This document shows, piece after piece, positions 1 through 9,090 of a stretch of DNA of 64,000 bases. Below the pieces are notes generated by a model. The model had not been told where the DNA came from. It saw only the letters and a list, made by a program, of their open reading frames with translations, and did no database searches. A program made the position numbers and the translations under genes. Numbering within the stretch: position 1 is the first letter of the stretch; each line of letters opens with the position of its first letter. The stretch comes from Pseudoxanthomonas spadix (GTDB lineage: Bacteria > Pseudomonadota > Gammaproteobacteria > Xanthomonadales > Xanthomonadaceae), in contig NZ_RDQN01000010.1 of assembly GCF_003703395.1 (NCBI RefSeq), forward strand, positions 18,385 to 82,384, read 5' to 3'.

Positions 1-1597
1 TCCGCGCCAGCACCGGCACCAGTGGCATCTCGATGTCGCGGTAGACCGATTCCAGGCCCGGCTCGGCGGCCAGCTTCGGCGCCAGGACCCGGTGCAGGCG
101 CAGGGTGATGTCGGCGTCCTCGGCGGCGTAACGCGTGGCATCGTCCAGCGCCACCTGGGCAAATGCGATCTGCTTGGCGCCCTTGCCGCACAGGTCCTCG
201 TACTTGACCGTGTCGTAGCCAAGGTAGCGCCTGGCCAGGCTGTCTAGGTCGTGGCGGGCGCTGCCGGAGTTCAGGACGAAGCTCTCAAGCAGCGTGTCCT
301 GAGCATAGCCGGCCACCTCCACGCCATGGCGGCGCAGCACGTGCAGGTCGTACTTGCCATGCTGGCCGATCTTTTCGATGGCCGGATCGGTCAGCAGCGG
401 GCGCAGCGCCTCCAGTACCGCGGCGCGCTCCAGCTGCACTGGCGCGTCGGGATAGTCGTGGCCGAACGGCACGTAGGCGGCCTTGCCGATCTCGGCGGCC
501 AGGCTCAGGCCGATCAGGTTGGCCCGCATCGGGTCCAGGCTGTCGGTCTCGGTATCGAAGGCAAAGCGCCCGGCGCCCTTGAGCGTGGCGATCCAGGCGT
601 CCAGCTGTTGGCCGGTCAGCACGGTTTCGTAGTGACCGGCGGCGGCCAGCGCCGGATCCAGGTCGGCGGCCGTGGCCGGCAGCGGCGCGGCCACGAAACC
701 GCTGCCGCGGGCGCGGCCGGGTTCCTTCTCGCTGACCGCGCCGGCCGGTGCGCCGCCGTCCAGGTCCTTGAGTGCCTGGTTGAAGCCGTAACGGGTGTAC
801 AGCGCGCGCAGGTCGTCCACGTGCTGCTCGCGCAGGACCAGGTCCCGGGCGGATACCTGCAACGGCACATCGGTCCTGATGGTGACCAGCGTGCGGTTGA
901 GCGGCAGCCGCTCGAGCGCCGCGCGCAGGTTCTCGCCGATCTTGCCCTTGATGTTGCCGGCGTTGGCGATGACACCTTCGAGCGAGCCGTATTGGCTCAG
1001 CCACTTGGCCGCGGTCTTGGGGCCGCACTTGTCCACGCCGGGCACGTTGTCCACGCTGTCGCCCATCAGCGAGAGCAGGTCGACGATCTGCTCGGGGCGC
1101 ACGCCGAACTTGTCCATCACCGCCGCATCCGAGTCCATGCGGCTGCCGCTCATGGTGTTGACCAGCTCCACGCCCGGGCGCACCAGCTGGGCGAAATCCT
1201 TGTCGCTGGTGGAAATGGTCACCTGCAAGCCCTCGGCGTGGCCCTGCAGCGCCAGCGTGCCGATCACATCGTCCGCCTCCACCCCTTCCACGCGCAGGAT
1301 GTCGATGCCCAGCGCATGGACGATGGCGCACATCGGCTCGACCTGCGCGCGCAGCTGGTCGGGCATGGCCGCGCGATTGGCCTTGTAGGCGGGGTACAGG
1401 TCGTCGCGGAAGGTCTTGCCCGGCGCGTCGATCACGAAGGCGATGTACTCGGGTCTCTCCTTGAGCGTGGCGCGCAGCATGTTGACCACCCCGAACAGCG
1501 CACCGGTGGGCTCGCCGGCAGCATTGGTCAGCGGCGGCAAGGCATGGAAGGCGCGGTACAGGTAGCTGGAACCATCGATCAGCACGAGTCTTGTCAT
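1..1597 (-). CDS. polA: DNA polymerase I, N-terminal part (runs off the window)
   Basis: Replication and repair polymerase that removes RNA primers and fills gaps. The ATG at 1597 opens MTRLVLIDGSSYLYRAFHAL, the classic start of the 5'-3' exonuclease (FLAP) domain, with further acidic metal ligands such as GVEADDVIG and STSDKDFAQL in the first 180 residues. A helix-hairpin-helix region (SLMGDSVDNVPGVDKCGPKT) follows. From about residue 320 a 3'-5' exonuclease domain begins with its acidic motif (FDTETDSLDP), and GQHGKYDLHVL and RYAAEDADITL follow, so proofreading looks intact. The polymerase domain lies outside the window, so completeness cannot be judged. The divergent neighbour is a DUF2782 lipoprotein, a pairing I associate with gammaproteobacteria. 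Confidence 0.96.
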   Translation of the reverse strand, partial: MTRLVLIDGSSYLYRAFHALPPLTNAAGEPTGALFGVVNMLRATLKERPEYIAFVIDAPGKTFRDDLYPAYKANRAAMPDQLRAQVEPMCAIVHALGIDILRVEGVEADDVIGTLALQGHAEGLQVTISTSDKDFAQLVRPGVELVNTMSGSRMDSDAAVMDKFGVRPEQIVDLLSLMGDSVDNVPGVDKCGPKTAAKWLSQYGSLEGVIANAGNIKGKIGENLRAALERLPLNRTLVTIRTDVPLQVSARDLVLREQHVDDLRALYTRYGFNQALKDLDGGAPAGAVSEKEPGRARGSGFVAAPLPATAADLDPALAAAGHYETVLTGQQLDAWIATLKGAGRFAFDTETDSLDPMRANLIGLSLAAEIGKAAYVPFGHDYPDAPVQLERAAVLEALRPLLTDPAIEKIGQHGKYDLHVLRRHGVEVAGYAQDTLLESFVLNSGSARHDLDSLARRYLGYDTVKYEDLCGKGAKQIAFAQVALDDATRYAAEDADITLRLHRVLAPKLAAEPGLESVYRDIEMPLVPVLAR

Positions 1598-1696
1598 GAA
1601 TCAATTCTACGCCGCAGGCCCTGGCCGGCCGCCCGTCACACCTGCGTGGCCGTGGCGACGGATAATCGGATCCCATCCTTCAAGCGAGCGTCCGCC

Positions 1697-2026
1697 ATGA
1701 GAACCCCGACCCTGCTGATCCCGCTGTTGCTGGCCGGCGCGCTGCTGATGACCGGATGCGCTTCGACGCGCGGCCAAAGCGATGCGACCCAGGCGGTCAG
1801 CGAGATGGACCTGACCAATGCCGCGGTGGCCGTGCGCACCGAGGCCAACGGCGATGTGATCCAGGAATACCGGATCGCCGGCACCTTGCGCATGGTCAAG
1901 ATCACCCCGCGCCGGGGCCCGACCTACTACCTGTACGACGATGACGGCGACGGCAGGCTCGATCGCAGCAACGCGCCCAACCGGGGTGACATCTCGCCGG
2001 TGTACTGGAAGCTCTATGGCTGGTGA
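1697..2026 (+). CDS. DUF2782 family lipoprotein
   Basis: Small 109-residue envelope protein of unknown function, divergent from polA. The N-terminus has a signal peptide ending in a lipobox-like LLMTGC, so it is probably a lipoprotein lipidated at about Cys20. The mature part carries the DUF2782 core: an acidic stretch, then EYRIAGTLRMVKITP, a short Y-rich strand and a DDDGDGRLD loop. That loop resembles a calcium-binding loop but stands alone. The start at 1697 is chosen because it begins the signal peptide; the same frame is open far upstream only as antisense of polA. No function can be assigned. Confidence 0.85.
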   Translation: MRTPTLLIPLLLAGALLMTGCASTRGQSDATQAVSEMDLTNAAVAVRTEANGDVIQEYRIAGTLRMVKITPRRGPTYYLYDDDGDGRLDRSNAPNRGDISPVYWKLYGW

Positions 2027-2090
2027 GCCGGCTGCCGACTGTGCAAGCCGGGTTCAGCATCGATTGCGCGGCGCGCTGGCTCAGCTCCCG

Positions 2091-2121
2091 GCGCACAGGC
2101 GCACAGGCGCACAGGCGCAGA
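2091..2121. repeat. short GCGCACAG tandem repeat
   Basis: The 228-bp gap between the DUF2782 gene and the GMC oxidoreductase holds a run of the unit GCGCACAG repeated about three to four times. A related GCGCAG run lies inside the 3' end of the oxidoreductase gene (about 3866-3895), where it encodes an Ala-Gln repeat. Nothing else recognisable is seen in this gap. Confidence 0.6.
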
Positions 2122-2254
2122 CGAACACATGAACCTCCTTGCAGATGACCGGAGCCCGAACCTGACCTGTTTGTCATGAAGCCGGCGTTGTCATGGGAAC
2201 TGAGGCCAGGCATGCCAGGCATCAGCGACCTTCTTTCATTCAGGACTGTCTCCC

Positions 2255-3955
2255 ATGTTCATCGATGCCAAGGCGCTGCCCCGCAACGCGATCGTCCGCT
2301 CGGATATCTGCATCGTGGGGGCGGGGCCGGCCGGGATCGCCCTGGCCACCGAGCTCCGCCATTGCGGGCTGCGGGTGACCCTGCTGGAAAGCGGCGGCTT
2401 GAACGAGGCCTGCAGCGAGCGCGGCCAGCCCGATAGCGGCTCGGTCTTCGAAGGCCATCGTGGGCTGCATACCACGCGCCGGTTCGGCGGCAACGCCAAC
2501 CTGTGGCTGGTCGATGCCGGCCTGGGCGCCAACCACCTGCGCCTGGCCACCCTGACCGCGGCCGATTTCGAGCAGCGCGCCTGGATCGCCAACAGCGGCT
2601 GGCCGCTGACCCTGGACGAGCTCAAGCCGTACTACGCGCGCGCCCAGTCCTGGTTCGAACTGCCGCAGCGGCACTACGGCCCCGGCGACTGGGAAGGCGC
2701 CGATGCACCGCGCCTGCCGCTGCATGGCAGCGGGCTGCGCACCAGCATGTTCCAGTTCGCCGACAAGGACGTGGTGCTGAAGAAAAACCGCGACCTGATC
2801 GGCGCCTCCGGCGACATCACCTGCTACTACCACGCCACCGCCGCGCGCCTGGCCATGGACGAGGCCGGCGCGCGCGTGAGCGCGGTCCACGCGTGTGCGC
2901 AGCCGGGCCACGCGCTGGTGTTCGAAGCCGACACCATCATCCTGACCCAGGGCGGGCTGGCGACCCCGCAGCTGCTGCTGGCCTCCAACGACCGCCAGCG
3001 GGCAGGCATCGGCAACCAGCACGATCTGGTCGGCCGCTACTTCATGGACCATCCGCTGATCTTCGGCGGCACCTTCACCCCGGTCTCGCGCAAGCTGATC
3101 GACCGCATGACGCTGTACGACCTGCGCCGCATCGATGGCAGCTCGGGCATGGGCCACCTGCAGCTCACCGATGCCACCCTGCGCGGCGAGCCCTGCGTCA
3201 ACCTGAGCACCCTGCTGTTCCCCCGCCGCAGCATGTCGCGCCGGCGCGAGATCGGTTTCCGCGCATCACAACGGGTGCGTGATGCGCTGGGCAAGCGCGC
3301 GCGGCTGCGCAAGCGCGACCTGCTGGCCATGCTGTACGGGCTGGACGGGGTGGCCCAGCAGTACAACGACCGGCTGCGCAAACCGATCTCGCACCTGGGC
3401 GTGGGCGGCTGGTCCAAGGCCGGCACGCCCAGCCATCGGCTGGACTATTTCGAAGTGCTGCACCAGGCCGAACAACCACCACGCCACGACAATCGCGTGC
3501 GCCTGGGCCAGGAGCGCGACGACCTGGGCAACCGCCTGATCGACATCCAGTGGCGCTGGCACGACCAGGACATCGCCATGGTCCACAAGGCGCAGGACAT
3601 CGTGGCGCGCGAACTGGCGCGCAGCGGCGTGGGCACCTTCAACATCCGCCGGCCGTTCGAGATCAAGACCAGCTCCACCACCCATTACCTGGGCACCACG
3701 CGCATGCACGACGACCCCCGCCGTGGCGTGGTCGACCGCGATGGGCGCGTGCACGGCGTGGACAACCTGTTCATCGGCGGCTCGGCGGTGTTCCCCAGCA
3801 GCGGCTATGCCAATCCGACCCTGACCATCGTGGCGCTGTCGCTGCGCCTGGCCGACCGCATCCGCGCACAGGCGCAGGCGCAGGCGCAGGCCGGCCAGCG
3901 TGGCATCGACGTGGCGCCCGGCGCGGCGCATCGTGATGGCGCACGCAGCCGTTAG
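2255..3955 (+). CDS. GMC family FAD-dependent oxidoreductase
   Basis: A 566-residue flavoprotein of the glucose-methanol-choline oxidoreductase family, which oxidises alcohols or sugars with FAD. The FAD dinucleotide motif GAGPAG is at residues 22-27 and the conserved RFGGNANLW segment near 75. The C-terminal GMC_oxred_C part has THYLGTTRM near residue 474, carrying the usual active-site His region, and SSGYANPTLTIVAL near 515. No signal peptide or Cys-rich cytochrome partner is present nearby, so the electron acceptor is unknown. The tail has an Ala-Gln repeat from a GCGCAG slippage tract, which may vary in length between strains. The substrate cannot be read from sequence. Confidence 0.9.
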   Translation: MFIDAKALPRNAIVRSDICIVGAGPAGIALATELRHCGLRVTLLESGGLNEACSERGQPDSGSVFEGHRGLHTTRRFGGNANLWLVDAGLGANHLRLATLTAADFEQRAWIANSGWPLTLDELKPYYARAQSWFELPQRHYGPGDWEGADAPRLPLHGSGLRTSMFQFADKDVVLKKNRDLIGASGDITCYYHATAARLAMDEAGARVSAVHACAQPGHALVFEADTIILTQGGLATPQLLLASNDRQRAGIGNQHDLVGRYFMDHPLIFGGTFTPVSRKLIDRMTLYDLRRIDGSSGMGHLQLTDATLRGEPCVNLSTLLFPRRSMSRRREIGFRASQRVRDALGKRARLRKRDLLAMLYGLDGVAQQYNDRLRKPISHLGVGGWSKAGTPSHRLDYFEVLHQAEQPPRHDNRVRLGQERDDLGNRLIDIQWRWHDQDIAMVHKAQDIVARELARSGVGTFNIRRPFEIKTSSTTHYLGTTRMHDDPRRGVVDRDGRVHGVDNLFIGGSAVFPSSGYANPTLTIVALSLRLADRIRAQAQAQAQAGQRGIDVAPGAAHRDGARSR

Positions 3956-4018
3956 GACTGCGGTGCGGGTCGCGATTGGCTAAAGTCGTCGGCCCTTGTT
4001 GCAACAGGATCTGGACGC

Positions 4019-4912
4019 ATGCACATCGCGGTCATGGGCGCCGGTGCCGTGGGCTGCTATTACGGCGCGCTGCTGGCGCGCGCCGGCCATTCGGTCACCC
4101 TGATCGGCCGGCCAGCGCTGGTCGAGGCGGTGCGCGCGCACGGCCTGTGGCTGGAATCGGCCGCCTTCACCGGCCCGGTGCCGTTGCAGGCCAGCACCGA
4201 TCCAGCCGCAGTGCGCCAGGCGGAGCTGGTGCTGTTCTGCGTCAAGTCCGGTGATACCGAAACCGCCGGCGCGCAGCTGCACCCGCACCTTGCGCCCGAT
4301 GCGCAGGTGCTGAGCCTGCAGAACGGCGTGGACAATGCCGCGCGCCTGGAGCAGGTGCTGGGGCGTGCGGTGATCCCCGCCGTGGTCTACGTGGCCACCG
4401 AAATGGCCGGACCTGGCCAGGTCCGCCACCGCGGGCGCGGCGACCTGGTGATCGGCCCCTCGCCGCGCAGTGCGGCGCTGGCCGTGCAGCTGGGCCAGGC
4501 CGGCATTCCGACCACGGTCTCGGACACCGTGCACGAGGCGCTGTGGGCCAAGCTGGTGATCAACTGCGTCTACAACGCGCTGTCGGCGATCGGCCAGCAG
4601 CCCTATGGGGCGTTGATCCAGGCCGAGGGCGCGCGCCAGGTGATGGCCGATGTCTTTGCAGAGTGCCTGGCCGTGGCCGGCGCCCAGGGCATCACCCTGC
4701 CCGAAACAATGTGTCAGGACACCCTGGCCATCTCGGTCAGCATGGCCGGCCAGCGCTCCTCCACCGCCCAGGACCTGGCCCGCGGCAAGCCCAGCGAGAT
4801 CGACCACCTCAACGGCAGCATCGTCCGCCTGGGCGCCGCCTGCGGCATCGCCACTCCGGTCAACCGCAGCCTGTGGTGCGTGGTGAAGCTGCTGGAAGCC
4901 CGCGCCGGGTGA
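4019..4912 (+). CDS. panE: 2-dehydropantoate 2-reductase (ApbA/PanE family)
   Basis: NADPH-dependent ketopantoate reductase of pantothenate (coenzyme A) synthesis, or a paralogue of that family; 297 residues, normal length. The Rossmann motif GAGAVG is at residues 7-12. VLFCVKSGDT and SLQNGVDN mark the N-terminal domain, AKLVINCVYNAL near residue 177 contains the catalytic Lys, and SEIDHLNGSIVRLG near 258 is the C-terminal substrate-binding motif. It stands alone, with no panB or panC beside it. Several PanE-like paralogues in bacteria have other substrates, so the exact role is slightly uncertain. The ATG at 4019 is the only sensible start before GAGAVG. Confidence 0.9.
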   Translation: MHIAVMGAGAVGCYYGALLARAGHSVTLIGRPALVEAVRAHGLWLESAAFTGPVPLQASTDPAAVRQAELVLFCVKSGDTETAGAQLHPHLAPDAQVLSLQNGVDNAARLEQVLGRAVIPAVVYVATEMAGPGQVRHRGRGDLVIGPSPRSAALAVQLGQAGIPTTVSDTVHEALWAKLVINCVYNALSAIGQQPYGALIQAEGARQVMADVFAECLAVAGAQGITLPETMCQDTLAISVSMAGQRSSTAQDLARGKPSEIDHLNGSIVRLGAACGIATPVNRSLWCVVKLLEARAG

Positions 4913-4973
4913 AGCGGGCTGCATCGCGCCCGCACGCCCGCCCGGGCTTCCCGCCCGCCGCTTGCAAGCGCCA

Positions 4974-5210
4974 TCAGCCGTTGCGTCGATACACCGCCGC
5001 ATTGATGCACGAGAGCACGCTGACGATGAACCAGCCAAACGGCAACAGCGACAGGGTGATCAGCCAGGTGATCACGAACGCCGCGCAGGCCACCACGAAC
5101 CACAGCACCGCCGAGATCAACCGCCCCTGGACCAGCTGACCCAGGCCGGGGATGAAGAAGCTGCAGATGGCGGCAAGCACGTTGCCGGTCGAACCCTGGC
5201 CTTCACTCAT
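4974..5210 (-). CDS. small membrane protein, TM2-like
   Basis: A 78-residue protein with two hydrophobic segments separated by a short polar turn. The sequence SFFIPGLGQLVQGR near residue 20 resembles the PGxGQ motif of TM2-domain and related small membrane proteins. It converges on panE. No function is known. The compact size, clean start and membrane pattern make it a credible gene rather than a chance frame. Confidence 0.7.
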   Translation of the reverse strand: MSEGQGSTGNVLAAICSFFIPGLGQLVQGRLISAVLWFVVACAAFVITWLITLSLLPFGWFIVSVLSCINAAVYRRNG

Positions 5211-5297
5211 GACGATGATTCCTGTTGCGCAACGGTGGGCGCCGATGCTCGGCGGCGGGCGCGGCGGGGGCCAGTGCCTGAGGTCATGCCGGCCTGC

Positions 5298-6017
5298 TCA
5301 GCCAAGGGACGGGATCTGCAGCCCGCGCTGCACGGCGGGACGGGCCAGGCCGCGTTCGAGCCAGGCCGCGACCCGCTTGAAATCGTCGAAACCCACCAGC
5401 CCGCCGGCCTGGTAAAAGTCGATCAGGCCGCGCACCCAGCCCAGGTGGGCGATGTCGGCGATGGTGTAGTCGCTGCCGACGATCCAGTCGCGGCCCTCGA
5501 GCTGGGTTTCCAGCACCCCCAGCAGGCGGCGCGATTCGTCCACGTAGCGCTTGAGCGGGCGCTTGTCCTGGTACTGGCTGCCGGCGAATTTGTGGAAGAA
5601 CCCCAGTTGGCCAAACATCGGGCCGATGCCGGCGGCCTGGAAGAACACCCACTGCAGGGTATGCCAGCGCAGCTGCGGATCTTCGGGGATCAAGCTCCCG
5701 GTCTTGTCGGCCAGGTAGGCCAGGATCGCGCCGGATTCGAACAGGCCCAGCGGCCGCCCGCCGGGCCCGGCCGGATCGATGAGCGCCGGGATCTTGCCAT
5801 TGGGATTGAGCGAGAGGAATTCGGGCGTATGGCTCTGGTCGGCGCCGATGTCCACCAGGTGCGCCTCGTAGGGCAGCCCGGTTTCCTCCAGCATGATCGA
5901 GACCTTGACCCCGTTGGGCGTGTTGAGCGAATACAGCTGGATGCGGTTGGGATCCTTCGCCGGCCAGCGGGTGGTGATCGGGAAGGCGGACAGATCGGCT
6001 GGATTGGACATCGGCAT
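5298..6017 (-). CDS. glutathione S-transferase (YghU/YfcG type)
   Basis: A 239-residue cytosolic GST. The N-terminal thioredoxin-like domain is recognisable by YSLNTPNGVKVSIMLEE, the signature of the Nu-class YfcG/YghU group in which a Thr/Asn pair replaces the catalytic Ser/Cys, followed by LNPNGKIPALID and the FESGAILAYLADK glutathione-binding segment. The all-helical C-terminal domain includes YTIADIAHLGWV. These enzymes have disulfide-bond reductase activity in E. coli. The start at 6017 has GGAG four bases upstream; a second ATG lies two codons later. It follows an EamA transporter gene on the same strand and may be co-transcribed. Confidence 0.88.
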   Translation of the reverse strand: MPMSNPADLSAFPITTRWPAKDPNRIQLYSLNTPNGVKVSIMLEETGLPYEAHLVDIGADQSHTPEFLSLNPNGKIPALIDPAGPGGRPLGLFESGAILAYLADKTGSLIPEDPQLRWHTLQWVFFQAAGIGPMFGQLGFFHKFAGSQYQDKRPLKRYVDESRRLLGVLETQLEGRDWIVGSDYTIADIAHLGWVRGLIDFYQAGGLVGFDDFKRVAAWLERGLARPAVQRGLQIPSLG

Positions 6018-6078
6018 GGACTCCGCGGCGGCGCAGCGGCGCACCGTAGCGGCCAGCGGCGTAAGGCCCTGTGGTGGC

Positions 6079-6987
6079 TCAGCCGACAGGTGTGGCGCGG
6101 CGCGCAAACCAGCGCGCGCCGAACACGTTGACCGCCAGCCCGGCCATCACCAGCGCCCCGCCGATCCACTGCAGCCGGCCCAGGCGCTCGTCCAGCAGCA
6201 ATGCAGCCGAGCTCAGCCCCACCACCGGCACCAGCAGCGAGAACGGCGCCACCTTGCCGGCCGGATAGCGCGACAGCAGCCGGCTCCACAGCCCGTAGCC
6301 CAGCAGCGTGGCCACGAAGGCCAGGTAGAACAGGGCTCCGACCGCGCTCCAGTGCAGGTGCCGCAGCGAGCGGGCGATCAGCGCCGGGCCTTCCCACCAC
6401 AGCGACAGGGCCAGGAACGGCAGCGGCGGCACCAGCGCGCCCCAGACCACCAGGCCCAGCTGGTCCACCCCGCCAAAGCGCCGGGTGATGATGTTGCCGG
6501 CACCCCACATCGCCCCGCCGCCCAGGGTCAGCAGCACCGCGCTCAAGGGCGTGGCCTGGCCGCTGTCCAGCCCGATCAGCACCAGGCCCGCCGCGGCGAT
6601 GGCCAGCCCGACCAGGCTGGCCGCGCGCAGCGGCTCGCCCAGGAACGCTGCGGCAAAGAACAGGGTGAACAAGGCCTGCGACTGCAGCACCAGCGAGGCC
6701 AGCCCGGCCGGCATGCCATGGGCCATGGCCTGGAACAGGAACACGAACTGCCCCAGCGAGATGGTCAGCCCATAGGCGATCAACCAGCGCCAGGGCAGCG
6801 CCGGACGCCGCACCAGCAGCACTGCGGGAAAGGCGGCCAGCACGAACCGCAGCGCGCCCAGCAGCATCGGCGGCAGGCCGTTCAGGCCCACCCGGATCAC
6901 CACGAAGTTCAGGCCCCACGCCACGATCACCACCAGCGCCAGCAGCAGGTCGCCTGGCGCCATGCCGCGCTCGGCGCGCGCGGTCAT
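6079..6987 (-). CDS. EamA/DMT family transporter
   Basis: A 302-residue inner-membrane protein with about ten hydrophobic helices arranged as two EamA repeats, typical of drug/metabolite exporters. The first repeat contains VVIVAWGLNFVVIRVGL and the second GGGAMWGAGNIITRR, matching the duplicated EamA start motif. Its ATG overlaps the stop codon of the upstream small gene (ATGA at 6987-6984), so the two are probably translationally coupled. Substrate unknown; relatives export amino acids or purines. Confidence 0.85.
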   Translation of the reverse strand: MTARAERGMAPGDLLLALVVIVAWGLNFVVIRVGLNGLPPMLLGALRFVLAAFPAVLLVRRPALPWRWLIAYGLTISLGQFVFLFQAMAHGMPAGLASLVLQSQALFTLFFAAAFLGEPLRAASLVGLAIAAAGLVLIGLDSGQATPLSAVLLTLGGGAMWGAGNIITRRFGGVDQLGLVVWGALVPPLPFLALSLWWEGPALIARSLRHLHWSAVGALFYLAFVATLLGYGLWSRLLSRYPAGKVAPFSLLVPVVGLSSAALLLDERLGRLQWIGGALVMAGLAVNVFGARWFARRATPVG

Positions 6988-7232
6988 TCGACTGCAGCGA
7001 TCCGCATGCCGTAGGGCGCCAGCATCGCGTTCAAGCGCGGTAGCACGGTGTCGTCGTCGTCGCAGGTGCTGTCCTCGATCGGATCGACGCGACGCATGAA
7101 GGCGTTCCAGAATTCGCCGGGCGAGGGATGCGCGGCGACCAGGGCCGGCAGGTCCTGTTCCAGCGCGCCCAACATGGCGTCGAGTTGCTGCGGTGATGCG
7201 TATTGGCTGGCCATCGTGTTCAAGGCAGTCAT
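6984..7232 (-). CDS. hypothetical protein, 82 aa
   Basis: Small acidic soluble protein that I do not recognise. It starts MTALNTMASQYASP (a second possible ATG lies six codons in) and contains the acidic run EDSTCDDDDTVL near its centre. Its stop codon overlaps the ATG of the EamA transporter, which supports it being a real gene in a two-gene operon. No domain, signal peptide or membrane segment is visible. Confidence 0.6.
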   Translation of the reverse strand: MTALNTMASQYASPQQLDAMLGALEQDLPALVAAHPSPGEFWNAFMRRVDPIEDSTCDDDDTVLPRLNAMLAPYGMRIAAVE

Positions 7233-7344
7233 GGGGAGGTCGCAGGCGCCGCACGCCGGACCGACATGATAGACCGCCCCGGTGAAAGGGCCAGCACGGC
7301 GGGCTGGCACTGCCGGTTCCAGCGCTGCGACAACGACGCCTCGC

Positions 7345-7655
7345 TCAGCGCTCCATGCAGCGCTGCCAGCGCGCGTTGACCGGCCTGGCAAGCCACGCGG
7401 AGGTCAACGGGCGGGTGATCCTGGGGCTTTCCGGCACGATGCCCGGCAGCAACCGCGCGCGGCCGTGGCCGGACCGATGCCGCATCGGCCAGTGCGAACA
7501 CGCGCGTACAGCGCGGTGTGCTCGAAGGCCAGCGCGCGCGCCGCCCGTTCGGTCCTGCCCAGCACCCTTCTGGAAAGCCGCGTTGCGGCTGGCGTACCAG
7601 CCGGCATTGAAGGCGGCGAAGCGGTACGGCAGCGCCTCGTAATGGGTGCTACCTG
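7345..7655 (-). pseudogene. decayed C-terminal remnant of a DUF1615 lipoprotein gene
   Basis: On the minus strand, directly after the PAP2 stop codon, one frame reads YRFAAFNAGWYASRNAAFQ, a hallmark of DUF1615 proteins. Sense then continues in a second frame (LGRTERAARALAFEHTALYA) and briefly in a third (FALADAA). It returns to the first frame for PESPRITRPLTSAWLARPVN and a stop at 7345, matching the family C-terminus. Three frame changes and the missing N-terminal two-thirds show a broken gene. The boundary with the PAP2 gene is abrupt, as if a deletion fused the two. Family assignment is from memory of conserved motifs. Confidence 0.6.
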
Positions 7656-7658
7656 CCC

Positions 7659-8240
7659 TCAGCTGCGGATGCGCCAGGCGATGTGCGAGAGCACCCGTTC
7701 GGCCGGCACGTTGGGCAGCAGGTAGACCGCCAGCACCGCGACCATCGCCGTGCCCAGCACCACCGGCATCGAACGCACCGGAATGCCCAGCGCGCCATGC
7801 CAGCGACGCAGCATCAGCCAGGCCACCGCCAACCCCACCGCCAGCCCGGTGACGATTTCCACCGGCGTGTGCCGATGGCTCAGCACCCGCGACACCGCGA
7901 TCGCCACGGCGATGGTGCCACCGAAGGCCACCGCCGCCCGGCGCACCGGCGGTTTCGCCCCGGCCATCAGCGCATAGCACAGCAGCGGATACAGCGCCGC
8001 GGCCAGCGCGCTATGGCCGCTGACGGTAAAGAAACCGATCGTCCGCCAGTCCACGCCGAAGGCCTTGTAGGCGATCTTGGAGAGCACCACGACCGACGCC
8101 AGCGCCGCCAGCACCGCCGCCCACTCACAGGCCAGGCGCGGATTGCGCTTCCACCACAGCCAACCCAGCGCAGCCATCACCGGCAACACCAGGCGGCTGT
8201 CGCCCATCCAGGTCAACAGGGTGTCGAGGGCAGCGGGCAT
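7659..8240 (-). CDS. PAP2 family phosphatase (membrane)
   Basis: A 193-residue membrane protein with several hydrophobic helices and the type-2 phosphatidic acid phosphatase core. VSGHSALAAALYP near residue 83 corresponds to the PSGH motif, and SRVLSHRHTPVEIVTG near 123 to the SRxxxxxHxxxD motif with Glu in place of Asp. The first KxxxxxxRP motif is poorly kept. The family dephosphorylates lipid phosphates such as undecaprenyl pyrophosphate or phosphatidate at the membrane surface. The Asp-to-Glu change may reduce or alter activity. Start at 8240 after a weak GGA site. Confidence 0.82.
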   Translation of the reverse strand: MPAALDTLLTWMGDSRLVLPVMAALGWLWWKRNPRLACEWAAVLAALASVVVLSKIAYKAFGVDWRTIGFFTVSGHSALAAALYPLLCYALMAGAKPPVRRAAVAFGGTIAVAIAVSRVLSHRHTPVEIVTGLAVGLAVAWLMLRRWHGALGIPVRSMPVVLGTAMVAVLAVYLLPNVPAERVLSHIAWRIRS

Positions 8241-8314
8241 GCAAGGGTCCTTAGGCGAACGGAAGGAAGCGTCCAATCAGTCAACGCAATCCACGCAATG
8301 GACAGGTCTTGCGC

Positions 8315-8887
8315 TTACAGCTGCATGAAGCTGTAGCCCCGCTCGCCGTAGACGGCAAAGTCGGTCAGCGCCGACAGGGTGATGGTGACATCCGGGGAGA
8401 TGGCGGCATCGGGGATCCCATGTTCGGCCAGCGCCTGGCCACAGATCATCAGCTGCACGCCGGCGGCCTTGAGCGCATGCAGGAGCGGCAGGTTGGGATT
8501 GTGGTCCTGCTGCAGGTGCTGCCTGTAGGCCTGGTCGGTCATCGAGTTCAGCATTGCCTCGCGGTCCAGCACCGCCACGATATGCACATGCTCCGGCGGC
8601 ACCTTGGCATAACCCATTAGGTTGACCAGGCGTGCCAGGCGGACCAGCGCGCCATTGACCTTGGCCGGATCCTTGCCGGCGCTGACCACCTGCACGAAGA
8701 TCCTGTAGTCCTTGGCCGGGTCGGGCCGCACCGGCAGGTCCTGGCGCGGATGCACGCCGCCGAAACCGGGGATCACCGGATAGATCCACTCGGCCTGGCT
8801 TTTGTTCTCCGCCGCCAGCAGCGGCATGGACAAGGCGGACAGCGCGGCCAGGCACAGGGCCAGGCAAGCGCGCAGGGGCTTGCTCAT
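8315..8887 (-). CDS. secreted DsrE/F-like protein
   Basis: A 190-residue protein with a signal peptide (MSKPLRACLALCLAALSA, cleavage near AAEN) and a mature part resembling DsrE-like proteins: FVQVVSAGKDPAKVNGAL, a strand-loop HIVAVLDREAML, and GVQLMICGQALAEHGI with one Cys where DsrE-type sulfurtransferases keep theirs. Cytoplasmic DsrE proteins carry sulfur; the periplasmic, single-Cys relatives have no settled role. The gene stands alone between the PAP2 gene and a divergent FAD enzyme. Confidence 0.75.
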   Translation of the reverse strand: MSKPLRACLALCLAALSALSMPLLAAENKSQAEWIYPVIPGFGGVHPRQDLPVRPDPAKDYRIFVQVVSAGKDPAKVNGALVRLARLVNLMGYAKVPPEHVHIVAVLDREAMLNSMTDQAYRQHLQQDHNPNLPLLHALKAAGVQLMICGQALAEHGIPDAAISPDVTITLSALTDFAVYGERGYSFMQL

Positions 8888-9090
8888 CGTCGGTTTCCTT
8901 CTCATCCGGCCGGCCGAACGCGGCCGGGCCAGCATAGGCGCACTGGCCCGGCGTGCACCATCAGCCAATCGGACAGGGTCGACACGTCCCCAGCCGGCAA
9001 CGGTTTACGTGTTGAGATTCAAAGGCCCACGCTTTGCGTGGCAGTGACGATGCGGCAGGCCGGGGCCGACCCGGCAAGACGAGGACGCTC

